DNA from: Thermoplasmatota archaeon
GTDB taxonomy: Archaea; Thermoplasmatota; E2; DHVEG-1
Direction of reading: 5' to 3'
Assembly: GCA_030605515.1 (NCBI GenBank)
Contig: JAUWIE010000067.1
Coordinates: 1-9,607, forward strand
Length of the DNA stretch: 9,607 nt
The notes beneath the pieces were generated by a model, which saw only the letters and a program-made list of their open reading frames with translations, searched no databases and was not told the origin of the DNA. The position numbers were made by a program, and so were the translations under genes. Below are positions 1 through 5,597 of the stretch, one piece after another; positions within the stretch are counted from its first letter, which is position 1; each line of letters starts with the position of its first letter.

Positions 1-163
1 AAAGTCAATAAAAGAAAATATTAAAGATTATTCAAAAATTCAAAGCCTTAAGAATGTATTAAATACTAAGCCTTGGTTTCGTGGTACTCTACTTGCTTAT
101 TTTGTCGCTATATTATTGATAGTTATGTATGTTTTAGCATATCTATTTGCTTTAAAACCTTAA
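1..163 (+). CDS. C-terminal end of a membrane protein (5' partial)
   Basis: The frame beginning at base 2 is open to a TAA at 161-163 and gives 53 residues with no start inside the window, so the gene begins upstream. The first part is polar and lysine-rich (KSIKENIKDYSKIQSLKN). Then comes a single hydrophobic segment of about 22 residues (GTLLAYFVAILLIVMYVLAY), ending LFALKP. This is the look of a C-terminal transmembrane anchor, with the lysine-rich part probably cytoplasmic. The family cannot be identified from this fragment. It lies 18 bases before the next small membrane-type frame on the same strand, so the two may be co-transcribed. Confidence 0.6.
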   Translation, partial: KSIKENIKDYSKIQSLKNVLNTKPWFRGTLLAYFVAILLIVMYVLAYLFALKP

Positions 164-181
164 TAATTCTGAATATATAAT

Positions 182-328
182 ATGGGAGGTGATTTAATAA
201 AAAAGAGGAGAGAAATATTTGTCTTTATAGTGATAGTGCTATTCATTTCGATCTTATTTGCTGTAAGTGCTAATGGAAATGAATCTGATATGATAATAAA
301 TATAGCAGTTGCTGCTAGGAGAAAATAG
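182..328 (+). CDS. small signal-anchored or secreted peptide, start uncertain
   Basis: The open frame from ATG 182 to TAG 326-328 gives 48 residues: a short basic stretch (IKKRRE), a hydrophobic core of about 19 residues (IFVFIVIVLLFISILFAVS), then a short polar tail ending AVAARRK. This is the architecture of a signal peptide or signal anchor with a very small exported part. No family is recognised. The start is a problem. A near-perfect SD (GGAGGTGAT, 185-193) lies just after ATG 182, inside the frame, and no ATG, GTG or TTG follows it at the usual distance; the in-frame codons there are TTA and ATA. ATG 182, a non-canonical ATA at 197, or GTG 230 or 236 are the options. The neighbours are also membrane-type or taw3, all on the same strand. 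Confidence 0.45.
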   Translation: MGGDLIKKRREIFVFIVIVLFISILFAVSANGNESDMIINIAVAARRK

Positions 329-331
329 TTA

Positions 332-341
332 GATATAAAAT
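332..341 (+). promoter_or_regulatory. probable TATA box for taw3
   Basis: GATATAAAAT lies just after the preceding stop codon and about 53 bases before the taw3 ATG. It would place a transcript start near 362-366 and leave a leader of about 30 bases. The sequence fits the archaeal TATA consensus, but AT-rich spacers give chance matches. Confidence 0.35.
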
Positions 342-393
342 GATTTATTAACTAATAAAACATGAAATAAATGAATGCTAAGAGATATGAAAA

Positions 394-1008
394 ATGAATG
401 TTAGAAAAGAATTCTTAGATATAAAAGAAAACGCTCTTAAAAAACTTGAAAATGCTAAAAAAGATGATTTAGTAGACTCATATATACTTTCACTACTCGA
501 GTTGATTAATGATTCCCAGCAGTATTATACTTCAAGCAGTTGCTCTGGTAGAATTGTATTACTTGAAATACCATCCATTGGGGATAAAAAGGAGGCAAAA
601 TTCCTTGGTAAATGGCATAAAGTAATTGAACCTGCTGAGGTGTTATCCTCAGTAGAAAACGCAAAAAAAGGCGTGTTATGGTTACTTGCTCAATCACCTA
701 TTATTCATATTGGAACAGATTCTATTCCTGCGGCGGATAATATGGTTAAAACAGCTGTTTCCTGTGGTTTTAAAAACTCAGGGATAAAATCGTTAAAAAG
801 AAAAATAATTATTGAGGTTTGTAGCACAGAACGTCTTGATACACCTATTGGAAAAGATGGTATTTTATACTGTGATAAAGAGCATTTGGAACTATTAATA
901 AAAATAGCAAATGACGTCCTGAAAAGATCACAGTTGAAACTTACTCGCTTTGAAAAAAGATTAAAGAAAGATTTAAGTACTTATAAGTCAACCAAAATTA
1001 TTGTATAA
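394..1008 (+). CDS. taw3: tRNA(Phe) wyosine-derivative N4-methyltransferase Taw3/TYW3
   Basis: This 204-residue protein matches the TYW3/Taw3 family in length and motifs. Family members transfer a methyl group from S-adenosylmethionine to N4 of the 7-aminocarboxypropyl-demethylwyosine base at position 37 of tRNA-Phe, a step in making wybutosine-type bases that help hold the reading frame. Visible marks are the signature YYTSSSCSGRI (residues 44-54), GKW (72-74), SPIIHI (101-106), GFKNSGIKSL (125-134) and the strand EVCSTERLDTPI (141-152). The N-terminal helix (FLDIKENALKKLENAKKDD) is also typical. An in-frame TGA lies two codons before ATG 394, so this is the first possible start; only a weak GAGAT stands in for an SD. 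A two-helix membrane protein starts 1 base past the stop. No other wyosine-pathway gene is in the window. Confidence 0.92.
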   Translation: MNVRKEFLDIKENALKKLENAKKDDLVDSYILSLLELINDSQQYYTSSSCSGRIVLLEIPSIGDKKEAKFLGKWHKVIEPAEVLSSVENAKKGVLWLLAQSPIIHIGTDSIPAADNMVKTAVSCGFKNSGIKSLKRKIIIEVCSTERLDTPIGKDGILYCDKEHLELLIKIANDVLKRSQLKLTRFEKRLKKDLSTYKSTKIIV

Positions 1009-1009
1009 G

Positions 1010-1270
1010 ATGAAACGGGGAAAAAAACTAATTTTAATGTTTCTTTATTCAATTATCCTAGCATTTTTATCCATGTCATTACAAGTATCACTGATTTATC
1101 AAATTATACTATTTATCAGTGGCATAGGTTTTTTTATCGGGTTTATGACATTGAATATTTTTTTAGTTGAAGTTAGATATAAAAAAAATAGTAAAAAACA
1201 AAAAGAAAAAAACATAAGGAGTTATTATCGATATACTCAGCTGATGGACCCACCGGAATTGGATACTTAG
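1010..1270 (+). CDS. small two-helix membrane protein of unknown function
   Basis: The ATG at 1010 starts 1 base after the taw3 stop (TAAGATG), suggesting translation by re-initiation and co-transcription; an in-frame TTG at 1001 is a less likely start. The 86-residue product begins MKRGKK and has two hydrophobic segments, about residues 7-25 (LILMFLYSIILAFLSMSL) and 29-53 (YQIILFISGIGFFIGFMTLN). A strongly basic tail (KKNSKKQKEKNIR) follows, then a polar end (YTQLMDPPELDT). By the positive-inside rule both ends would be cytoplasmic, forming a hairpin in the membrane. No family is recognised. Its last 4 bases overlap the 3' end of the convergent minus-strand gene. Confidence 0.65.
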   Translation: MKRGKKLILMFLYSIILAFLSMSLQVSLIYQIILFISGIGFFIGFMTLNIFLVEVRYKKNSKKQKEKNIRSYYRYTQLMDPPELDT

Positions 1271-1620
1271 CTACAGTTTGCTCGTATAAGCCAAGCGTTT
1301 TTTGGGATTTTCTTGTATATTTCGTATTTATCTTCTACAGTTTTTACTTTGTTTGCTTCTTCTCTTATTTTGTTGTTATTAAATGACCAGAAGTATTTAC
1401 GTATGAATTTTCCTTGTTCTTTGTATTCTTCTCTTCTTATTTTTAACAGTTTTTCTCGTTGAAGTTCAATAAAAAGTGAACGTGCGTATTTATCGATGTT
1501 CATATCTTCGATTTCTTCGTTACCATCAAATACTTCTTCTACAGTTTTTGTTAAGGCAATTGCGTCTTCCTTTGTCATGTTGAATGCGTTTTTTAGTGCT
1601 TTTGCCAAGAGTCTTTTCAT
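1267..1620 (-). CDS. DUF6015-like archaeal protein
   Basis: This 117-residue, charged, mostly helical protein has no signal or membrane segment. Its layout recalls the archaeal DUF6015 family: an MTKEDAIALTKTVEEVF helix (residues 15-31), an acidic DGNEEIEDMNIDKYARSLF stretch, then LQREKLLKIRREEY with a GKFIRKYFWSF segment, like the LLKT-EE...WR-YW pattern I associate with that family. The match is from memory and not certain; the family's function is unknown, and a winged-helix-like role is only a guess. The start ATG (1620-1618) has an SD, GGTGAG on the minus strand at 1628-1633, 7 bases away. The gene is divergent from serC and convergent with the preceding membrane-protein gene, so it is its own unit. 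Confidence 0.75.
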   Translation of the reverse strand: MKRLLAKALKNAFNMTKEDAIALTKTVEEVFDGNEEIEDMNIDKYARSLFIELQREKLLKIRREEYKEQGKFIRKYFWSFNNNKIREEANKVKTVEDKYEIYKKIPKNAWLIRANCS

Positions 1621-1655
1621 AATTTCTCACCACTATACTCTTTGTTTGTTGTTTT

Positions 1656-1666
1656 CCTTATAAAGG
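1656..1666 (-). promoter_or_regulatory. probable TATA box for the DUF6015-like gene
   Basis: On the minus strand this reads CCTTTATAAGG. It lies about 25 bases before a transcript start near 1635, just upstream of the GGTGAG SD. The element is almost a palindrome, so it could also work towards serC, though serC has a better placed box. Confidence 0.45.
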
Positions 1667-1707
1667 GCTTGTTGTACAAGTGTTATCGAAATGTCTTCTT
1701 CCGAATC

Positions 1708-1716
1708 TTTTAAATC
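1708..1716 (+). promoter_or_regulatory. probable TATA box for serC
   Basis: TTTTAAATC lies about 45 bases before ATG 1757. A start near 1735-1740 would leave a leader of about 20 bases that still contains the AAAGGTGA SD at 1744-1751. Confidence 0.45.
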
Positions 1717-1756
1717 TTTTTTGCATATACACTGTTTCAACAGAAAGGTGAATATT

Positions 1757-2842
1757 ATGACAAAGCGTGCTTACAATTTTTATGCAGGTCCTGCGACACT
1801 GCCTCTTTTGGCTTTGAAAAAAGCGCAAAATGAGATATTGGATTTTAAGGGATCTGGTATGTCTTTAATGGAGATTTCTCATAGATCAAAACAATATGCT
1901 AAGGTGCATTCAGAAGCTTCAACTCTAGTAAAGGAGCTAATGGGGCTTCCAAATGATTACAAAGTATTATGGTTGCAGGGTGGTGCATCCACACAGTTTT
2001 ATATGGTTCCATTAAACCTTCAAAAAAAGGGAAAACCAATGGAGTATGTAAACACCGGGGCTTGGTCAAAGAAAGCTATCAAAGAATGTAAGTTCTATGG
2101 TGATGTGAATGTTGTTGCAAGTTCAGAAGATGATACATTCTCCTATATTCCAAAGGATATCAAGTTTAGTGATGATGCTGCGTTTGCTCATATCACTGGT
2201 AATAATACGATTTATGGGACGGAATATCATAAGTGGCCTGATGTACCAAGTACTGTTCCTCTTACCTGCGATATGTCCTCAAATATTATGGATAAGGTTA
2301 TTGATACGAAGAAGTTTGGGGTTATATATGCTGGTGCCCAGAAGAATATTGGGCCTGCAGGTGTCACTCTTGTTATAGTAAGGGAGGATCTTCTTGATAG
2401 GGTTCCTGATAATACACCAACGATGCAGAAATGGAAAACTCATTCGGAAAAGGATTCCTTGTTTAACACTGGTCCTTGCTGGGCGATTTATATGTGTAAA
2501 CTTTGTCTTGAATACTTAAAAGAACTTGGTGGTGTTTCTGCTATAGAAAAAATTAATAGGGATAAAGCTAAGATTCTTTATGATGTTATTGACAAGTCAG
2601 ATGGTTTTTATAAAGGACATGCTAAACTTGATTCTAGATCTTTAATGAATATAACTTTTAACCTTCAAACTCCTGAGCTTGAGGCACAATGTGTAACTGA
2701 AGGGCTTGCAAAAGGTTTAGTAGGTCTTAAGGGTCATCGTTCAATTGGTGGTATGAGAGCTTCTATCTATAATGCTATGCCTATTGAAGGTGTACAAGCA
2801 CTTGTTGATTTCATGAAAGAGTTTCAAGAAAATAATCAGTGA
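1757..2842 (+). CDS. serC: phosphoserine aminotransferase SerC (PLP, class V)
   Basis: SerC makes O-phosphoserine from 3-phosphohydroxypyruvate with glutamate as amino donor, the second step of serine biosynthesis; it is a cytoplasmic PLP dimer. The 361-residue length matches the classical SerC (about 360). Visible marks are the N-terminal YNFYAGPATLP, the ISHRS phosphate-binding motif (H42-R43), the GGAS cofactor loop (G75-S78), the NTGAW motif, the PLP lysine K196 in AGAQKNIGPAG, FNTGPCWAIY, and the C-terminal GHRSIGGMRASIYNAMP. I chose ATG 1757 over a start 22 codons upstream. It has an SD (AAAGGTGA) 5 bases away and starts just where the family starts, and the probable promoter lies within the longer version. 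No serA or serB is nearby. Confidence 0.96.
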   Translation: MTKRAYNFYAGPATLPLLALKKAQNEILDFKGSGMSLMEISHRSKQYAKVHSEASTLVKELMGLPNDYKVLWLQGGASTQFYMVPLNLQKKGKPMEYVNTGAWSKKAIKECKFYGDVNVVASSEDDTFSYIPKDIKFSDDAAFAHITGNNTIYGTEYHKWPDVPSTVPLTCDMSSNIMDKVIDTKKFGVIYAGAQKNIGPAGVTLVIVREDLLDRVPDNTPTMQKWKTHSEKDSLFNTGPCWAIYMCKLCLEYLKELGGVSAIEKINRDKAKILYDVIDKSDGFYKGHAKLDSRSLMNITFNLQTPELEAQCVTEGLAKGLVGLKGHRSIGGMRASIYNAMPIEGVQALVDFMKEFQENNQ

Positions 2843-2860
2843 TAAAAGTTTAGTTTAATT

Positions 2861-2900
2861 GAGAAAATATTTTGCAAGAAGTACTATTCTCATTTTTTTT
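2861..2900 (+). terminator. probable serC terminator
   Basis: GAGAA (2861-2865) can pair with TTCTC (2887-2891), directly followed by a run of eight T (2893-2900), 18 bases past the serC stop. Archaeal termination depends mainly on the T-run; the 5-pair stem is weak. Confidence 0.5.
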
Positions 2901-2960
2901 ATCAAAAATACGTTTATTTATGATCCAAATGTTTTTGTTTTAATATCTGATTTTTACATA

Positions 2961-3012
2961 ATGACATTTTTACGAGATAGATTTAAATACCATTAATGAT
3001 AAAAAATGTCAT
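2961..3012 (+). promoter_or_regulatory. inverted repeat around the response-regulator promoter
   Basis: ATGACATTTTT (2961-2971) and AAAAATGTCAT (3002-3012) are perfect 11-base inverted copies separated by 30 bases. The spacer contains TTTAAATA (2982-2989), a good TATA box for a start near 3012. A second TGTCA follows directly (3012-3016). Half-sites on both sides of a TATA box are typical of a repressor operator that blocks or loops the promoter. The binding protein is unknown, and the receiver-only product of this gene has no DNA-binding domain. Confidence 0.5.
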
Positions 3013-3055
3013 GTCAAACAATATCACTATAATTTGACTGGAAGGTGAAAGAAAA

Positions 3056-3457
3056 ATGAACAATAAAATCATGATTGTTGATGACGAACTTGACATATTA
3101 ACCTCACTAAAAACCATTTTCGAAAAACAAAACTATGAAGTAATCACTGTTGAAAATGGACATGATTGTATAAATGAAATAGAAAATGGTTTCAAAGGGG
3201 TAATCCTCATGGATATTATGATGCCTGAGATGAGTGGCTGGGATACAATACGAGAAATTGTAAAAAGAGACCTCATGAAAGGAATATCAATAGAAATGAT
3301 TACTGGAAAAGGAACAAAGGACCGCCAAGAGATATTTGACCTAGGTTCATATATTAAAGATTATATTACAAAACCCTTTGATGTTGAAAAATTAATTTCA
3401 AGTGTTAAGAATTGCAATATGTTTTATTTAAGAGAAACAAAAAAACATAATAATTAA
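3056..3457 (+). CDS. stand-alone receiver-domain response regulator
   Basis: This 133-residue protein is a single CheY-like receiver domain with no output domain. Conserved residues are all present: acidic pair D9-D10 (IVDDE), phospho-acceptor D53 in ILMDIMMPEMSG, T83 in MITGKGT, and K106 in ITKPF. It should take a phosphoryl group from a histidine kinase and pass the signal by protein contact. The short tail after the domain (LRETKKHNN) is too small for a DNA-binding module. The start ATG 3056 has an SD (AAGGTGA, 3043-3049) about 6 bases upstream. No kinase or chemotaxis gene is nearby, so this is an orphan regulator. The nearest relative is likely in the archaeal receiver-only families, but the partner cannot be named. 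Confidence 0.93.
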   Translation: MNNKIMIVDDELDILTSLKTIFEKQNYEVITVENGHDCINEIENGFKGVILMDIMMPEMSGWDTIREIVKRDLMKGISIEMITGKGTKDRQEIFDLGSYIKDYITKPFDVEKLISSVKNCNMFYLRETKKHNN

Positions 3458-3575
3458 AAAAAACGTTCATGACCTTATCGGACACCCACGAAGATGAAAA
3501 CAGATAGAACTTGATCTATTTACATAGCAAAATAAAACTAGAAATTTTAAACTTAAAATATCACTTTATCAAATT

Positions 3576-3603
3576 TGACATTATGTCATTTTGTCATTTT
3601 TCC
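3576..3603. repeat. TGACAT/ATGTCA palindrome plus extra TGTCA half-site
   Basis: TGACAT-T-ATGTCA (3576-3588) is a perfect 6+6 palindrome with one central base. It is followed by TTTTGTCATTTTT, which carries another TGTCA at 3592-3596. The same pentamer makes up the inverted repeat in front of the receiver gene. The T-run at 3597-3601 might also help end transcription of that gene. The pentamer alone is common enough to occur by chance. Confidence 0.35.
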
Positions 3604-3858
3604 AAGATATCTTTAAGTATGATGATCAAAATCAACGGGTTTTCATCCCATCCCTTAAAATTTGGGTCTGGATCGAATATCACAGATATACCCATATCTG
3701 GATAATTCACCAATTCCCTGTTTTAGATCCAGACCCTTTATAACTTTACTTAGTGTATACTCTACTTCACAAACATTAATATACAAATGTATATCCTTTA
3801 GGATATTAATAAATATATATTTTATAGTGTTGTAGCTATAGTTTCGATGACCCCAATT
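3594..3858 (-). pseudogene. frameshifted remnant of an unidentified minus-strand gene
   Basis: Two overlapping minus-strand frames read like one protein broken by a frameshift near 3695-3725. The upstream frame (3858 down to a TAA at 3657-3655) contains INILKDIHLYINVCEVEYTL followed by SKVIKGLDLKQGIGEL. The downstream frame (open from 3722 to a TGA at 3596-3594) continues with VNYPDMGISVIFDPDPNFKG and WDENPLILIIILKDILEK. Residue use is that of a normal globular protein. The upstream frame runs back to a TAA at 3861-3859 with no good start, so the 5' part is also lost. I do not recognise the family; the FDPDPNFKGWDENP stretch looks distinctive. Alternatives are a sequencing error in a real gene, programmed frameshifting, or chance. 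Confidence 0.4.
3664..3736. repeat. 11-base inverted repeat enclosing a second hairpin
   Basis: GGGTCTGGATC (3664-3674) and GATCCAGACCC (3726-3736) are perfect inverted copies. Between them CAGATAT (3683-3689) and ATATCTG (3694-3700) form a 7-pair hairpin with a 4-base loop. TCTGGAT occurs twice (3667-3673 and 3697-3703), and both can pair with the single ATCCAGA (3727-3733), so two folds exclude each other. In the minus-strand remnant these arms encode parts of GLDL and DPDP, so the repeat may be coincidental. Confidence 0.5.
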
Positions 3859-3904
3859 TTATGTATATAAATAAAAAACACAATTCATCAAACTAGATAG
3901 ACGT

Positions 3905-3952
3905 GAGATACGGGGGACATGCCAGCCCCTCAGCGTGCTGGCATCTCTGCCA
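3905..3952. terminator. GC-rich competing hairpins just past rnhB
   Basis: ATGCCAGC (3919-3926) pairs perfectly with GCTGGCAT (3937-3944) over a 10-base loop. The centre TGGCA (3939-3943) can instead pair with TGCCA (3948-3952) around a TCTC tetraloop, and GAGAT (3905-3909) can pair with ATCTC (3943-3947). The cluster starts 5 bases past the rnhB stop on the minus strand and is much richer in GC than its surroundings. A T-run (minus strand, about 3877-3882) follows some 25 bases beyond it. It may be a transcript-end or RNA-stabilising structure or a small RNA. Confidence 0.35.
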
Positions 3953-3957
3953 AATTA

Positions 3958-4614
3958 TTAAAAATCATCAAGTTTTTTAATCTTACTTTCTTGCATAACT
4001 TTCTGTGCAGTTTTCCATGAATGTCTTACATGTGGCGGTAACTTTCCAAATGTTTCAACCCATGTTTTAATAAAATTCTTAGTAATTGGATCTGCAGGAT
4101 AACCACTACCAAGAGGAAGATTCAATTTTTTCCTAAGAATCTTCTCAATTTTTCGGACATTTTCATCTCTAGTAGTTTTAGCAAGAATCGAAGCAGCACC
4201 TACAATTGGATATATATCATCTGCTTTATGCTTTGAAATTATATTAGGTTTAAATTTTAGTCTTGACAAAATATTATTACCAAAACGAACTTCGTTAACA
4301 TCCGCTGCATCAACATAACATACATCTGGTCTTAATTTAGAAATAACTTTAGAAAATGCATTAACCTCAATATCATTTAATGTCATAATATTTCGCATGT
4401 CATCAATATCAGAGGCAGAAACAACTAAAATCTCATAACAATTTGAAATCTCTTTTATAGTTCTCGCAAGAACTTCTCTTCTATTTGGAGTTATTTTTTT
4501 TGAATCTCGCACTTTCAATTCAATTAATTTTAAATCATCTTCAAAAGTAACACCTGCAACAACCAAATCTCCAACAACAGGACCACGCCCGGCTTCATCA
4601 ACACCACAAATCAT
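3958..4614 (-). CDS. rnhB: ribonuclease HII
   Basis: RNase HII cuts the RNA strand of RNA-DNA hybrids and incises at single ribonucleotides in DNA, with metal ions; it is a monomeric cytoplasmic enzyme. The 218-residue length is typical of archaeal members. The catalytic acidic residues are visible: D6 and E7 in GVDEAGRGPVVGDLVVAG, D102 in CYVDAADVN, and D132 in HKADDIYPIVGAASILAKTTRD (H129-K130 lie just before). GSGYPADP (169-176, Y172) is the conserved tyrosine region, and PHVRHSW is the usual archaeal C-terminal motif. One small difference is D16 where a proline is more usual (GPVVGDL). The start ATG 4614 is preceded by an in-frame TGA three codons away and has no SD at a useful distance. 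The gene stands alone; tRNA-Thr lies upstream on the other strand. Confidence 0.96.
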   Translation of the reverse strand: MICGVDEAGRGPVVGDLVVAGVTFEDDLKLIELKVRDSKKITPNRREVLARTIKEISNCYEILVVSASDIDDMRNIMTLNDIEVNAFSKVISKLRPDVCYVDAADVNEVRFGNNILSRLKFKPNIISKHKADDIYPIVGAASILAKTTRDENVRKIEKILRKKLNLPLGSGYPADPITKNFIKTWVETFGKLPPHVRHSWKTAQKVMQESKIKKLDDF

Positions 4615-4662
4615 ATAATTTCAAATCTTGTAACTCACCATAGGTAAAAAGATGTTACGGAA

Positions 4663-4671
4663 TCATAAAAG
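4663..4671 (-). promoter_or_regulatory. possible TATA box for rnhB
   Basis: On the minus strand it reads CTTTTATGA, about 50 bases before the rnhB start. A transcript start near 4642 would leave a leader of about 28 bases. The match to the TATA consensus is only fair. Confidence 0.25.
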
Positions 4672-4680
4672 ATAGGCAAT

Positions 4681-4689
4681 TTTTTAATA
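4681..4689 (+). promoter_or_regulatory. probable TATA box for tRNA-Thr
   Basis: TTTTTAATA lies about 25-33 bases before the mature tRNA 5' end, the usual distance for an archaeal tRNA promoter with a short trimmed leader. Confidence 0.45.
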
Positions 4690-4713
4690 CTTGATTTTAT
4701 TCAAACCCTTACT

Positions 4714-4786
4714 GCCGCCGTAGCTTAGCTGGTGGAGCGGCTGATTCGTAATCAGCAGGTCGAGGGTTCAAATCCCTCCGGCGGCT
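4714..4786 (+). tRNA. tRNA-Thr(CGT)
   Basis: A complete 73-base cloverleaf can be folded. The acceptor stem is GCCGCCG (4714-4720) with CGGCGGC (4779-4785). The D stem is GCTT with GAGC (4735-4738). The anticodon stem is GCTGA (4740-4744) with TCAGC (4752-4756) around the loop TTCGTAA, anticodon CGT at 4747-4749. The variable loop is AGGTC, and the T arm is GAGGG TTCAAAT CCCTC (4762-4778). The discriminator is T (4786), as is usual for archaeal threonine tRNAs. No intron is present and CCA is not encoded, so it must be added afterwards. CGT reads ACG threonine codons. Confidence 0.97.
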
Positions 4787-4825
4787 TGTAATCCCACATT
4801 TTCATAGGTTAAAACTTATTTTTCA

Positions 4826-4838
4826 AGGGTTAAACCCT
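4826..4838. repeat. perfect palindrome AGGGTTAAACCCT
   Basis: This 13-base sequence has 6-base arms and one central base, 40 bases past the tRNA. A degenerate copy, TAGGTTAAAAC, lies about 20 bases earlier (4805-4815). It could be an operator half-site pair or chance; no gene start is close enough to assign it. The T-run at 4819-4823 between the copies may end the tRNA transcript. Confidence 0.25.
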
Positions 4839-4941
4839 ATATTTGGTCAACTTACTTTTTGAGAGAAAATAATTCCAACTAACATTAATTGATGCTTATT
4901 ATTTATTAATTTTATTAGTTATATCAGACTATGTTAATGAC

Positions 4942-4962
4942 GATTTTTTCTTTTAAAAAATC
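4942..4962. terminator. bidirectional T-rich hairpin behind vapC
   Basis: GATTTTTT (4942-4949) and AAAAAATC (4955-4962) pair perfectly over a 5-base loop, giving a run of U on either strand. It lies 23 bases past the vapC stop on the minus strand and would also stop read-through from the tRNA side. Confidence 0.5.
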
Positions 4963-4984
4963 TTACGAAAATGACATTTTTATC

Positions 4985-5371
4985 CTATTTTAAAACAACT
5001 GCATCATTGGTTATTCTGAAGTCGTTATCCATTGAAATTAGTTTTTGATTAATTGACCTTGCACTTGCAAGGATTATTCCGTCGATTAAACTAAATTTTG
5101 TTATTCCTTTTTTACGTGAATTAAATTTGATTTGTGATCCTTCAAAACATAGTTTTTCACTTAACGGGATGACATTTAAGATTTTCCTAAGTTTAGAGAT
5201 TCTTTTTTCTGGATCGATATTATTTTTCAAACACCAATCAGATATCTCTCCGATTTGAATTACGGATATAAAAAGGGGTTCGTCCTTTATTAAGCTATAT
5301 ATTTCTTCAAATGTTTTAGAATTTTTTTCACTGCGAAAAATTTCTATGATAATAGAAGTATCAAGAAACAT
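4985..5371 (-). CDS. vapC: PIN-domain toxin ribonuclease, VapC type
   Basis: The 128-residue protein is a PIN-domain nuclease of VapC type. Such toxins cut specific RNAs, often tRNA or rRNA, when released from their antitoxin. Counting from the longer TTG form at 5374, the acidic catalytic set is present: D5 in MFLDTSIIIE, E43 in IQIGEIS, D98 in SLIDGIILASAR, and D116 in SMDND. It ends with the usual final strand (RITNDAVVLK). The ATG at 5371-5369 shares its A with the vapB stop (TGATG), so translation is coupled to the antitoxin; a TTG one codon upstream is less likely. The RNA target cannot be told from the sequence. All active-site acids are intact, so the toxin should be functional. Confidence 0.92.
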   Translation of the reverse strand: MFLDTSIIIEIFRSEKNSKTFEEIYSLIKDEPLFISVIQIGEISDWCLKNNIDPEKRISKLRKILNVIPLSEKLCFEGSQIKFNSRKKGITKFSLIDGIILASARSINQKLISMDNDFRITNDAVVLK

Positions 5372-5592
5372 CAATATCTGTCCTCTTTATCTCTTTCAAA
5401 GGTTGATTTCTTTTTATCGATGCCTGCTAAATCAGTAAGCAATTTATTCCTCTTAATTCCTTCAGAAGGAGGAATTACAATATGAATTACCTCGCCTTTA
5501 TGAAAACCCAGTCCTTCAATAATATATGATGGAACGATTATGCCTAAAGAATTGCCTATTTTTCTAAGTTTTGCTTCAAACACTTCTACCAT
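5371..5592 (-). CDS. vapB: AbrB-type antitoxin, VapB
   Basis: The 73-residue antitoxin has an N-terminal AbrB/SpoVT swapped-hairpin DNA-binding domain (VFEAKLRKIGNSLGIIVPSY, then IIEGLGFHKGEVIHIVI, residues about 4-41) and a charged, flexible C-terminal part (about 42-73, ending FERDKEDRY). That tail would wrap and block the PIN toxin encoded directly downstream with a one-base overlap. The known family role is to neutralise VapC and repress its own promoter as a complex. The start ATG 5592 has no SD; it lies 6 bases from a tandem palindromic element and about 27 from a TATA-like box, which suggests a leaderless message. Lone toxin-antitoxin pairs like this often move between genomes, but no mobile gene or terminal repeat is visible here. 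Confidence 0.92.
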   Translation of the reverse strand: MVEVFEAKLRKIGNSLGIIVPSYIIEGLGFHKGEVIHIVIPPSEGIKRNKLLTDLAGIDKKKSTFERDKEDRY

Positions 5593-5597
5593 ATATA

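Larger units (their letters stand above)
3458..3957. other. 500-base gap without an intact gene
   Basis: Between the receiver gene and rnhB there is no full-length convincing gene. The stretch holds TGTCA-type repeats (3576-3596), a probable frameshifted gene remnant on the minus strand (3594-3858), a long-range inverted repeat overlapping it (3664-3736), and a GC-rich competing hairpin region next to rnhB (3905-3952). The part from about 3860 to 3900 is AT-rich with nothing recognisable. Confidence 0.6.

Noticed and set aside
506..697. Minus-strand 63-residue frame inside taw3
   Set aside because: It lies wholly within a clear gene on the other strand and has no family features.
2109..2378. 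Plus-strand 89-residue frame inside serC
   Set aside because: It is an out-of-frame shadow of a well-supported enzyme.
3619..3625. ATGATGA, a perfect box C for a C/D guide RNA
   Set aside because: No CTGA box D was found at a fitting distance on the same strand.
3511..3705. Plus-strand 64-residue frame in the spacer
   Set aside because: It starts at a TTG with no SD and opposes the more protein-like minus-strand remnant.
4714..4984. Integration site at the tRNA 3' end
   Set aside because: No second copy of the tRNA end and no integrase is visible, so there is no sign of an inserted element.
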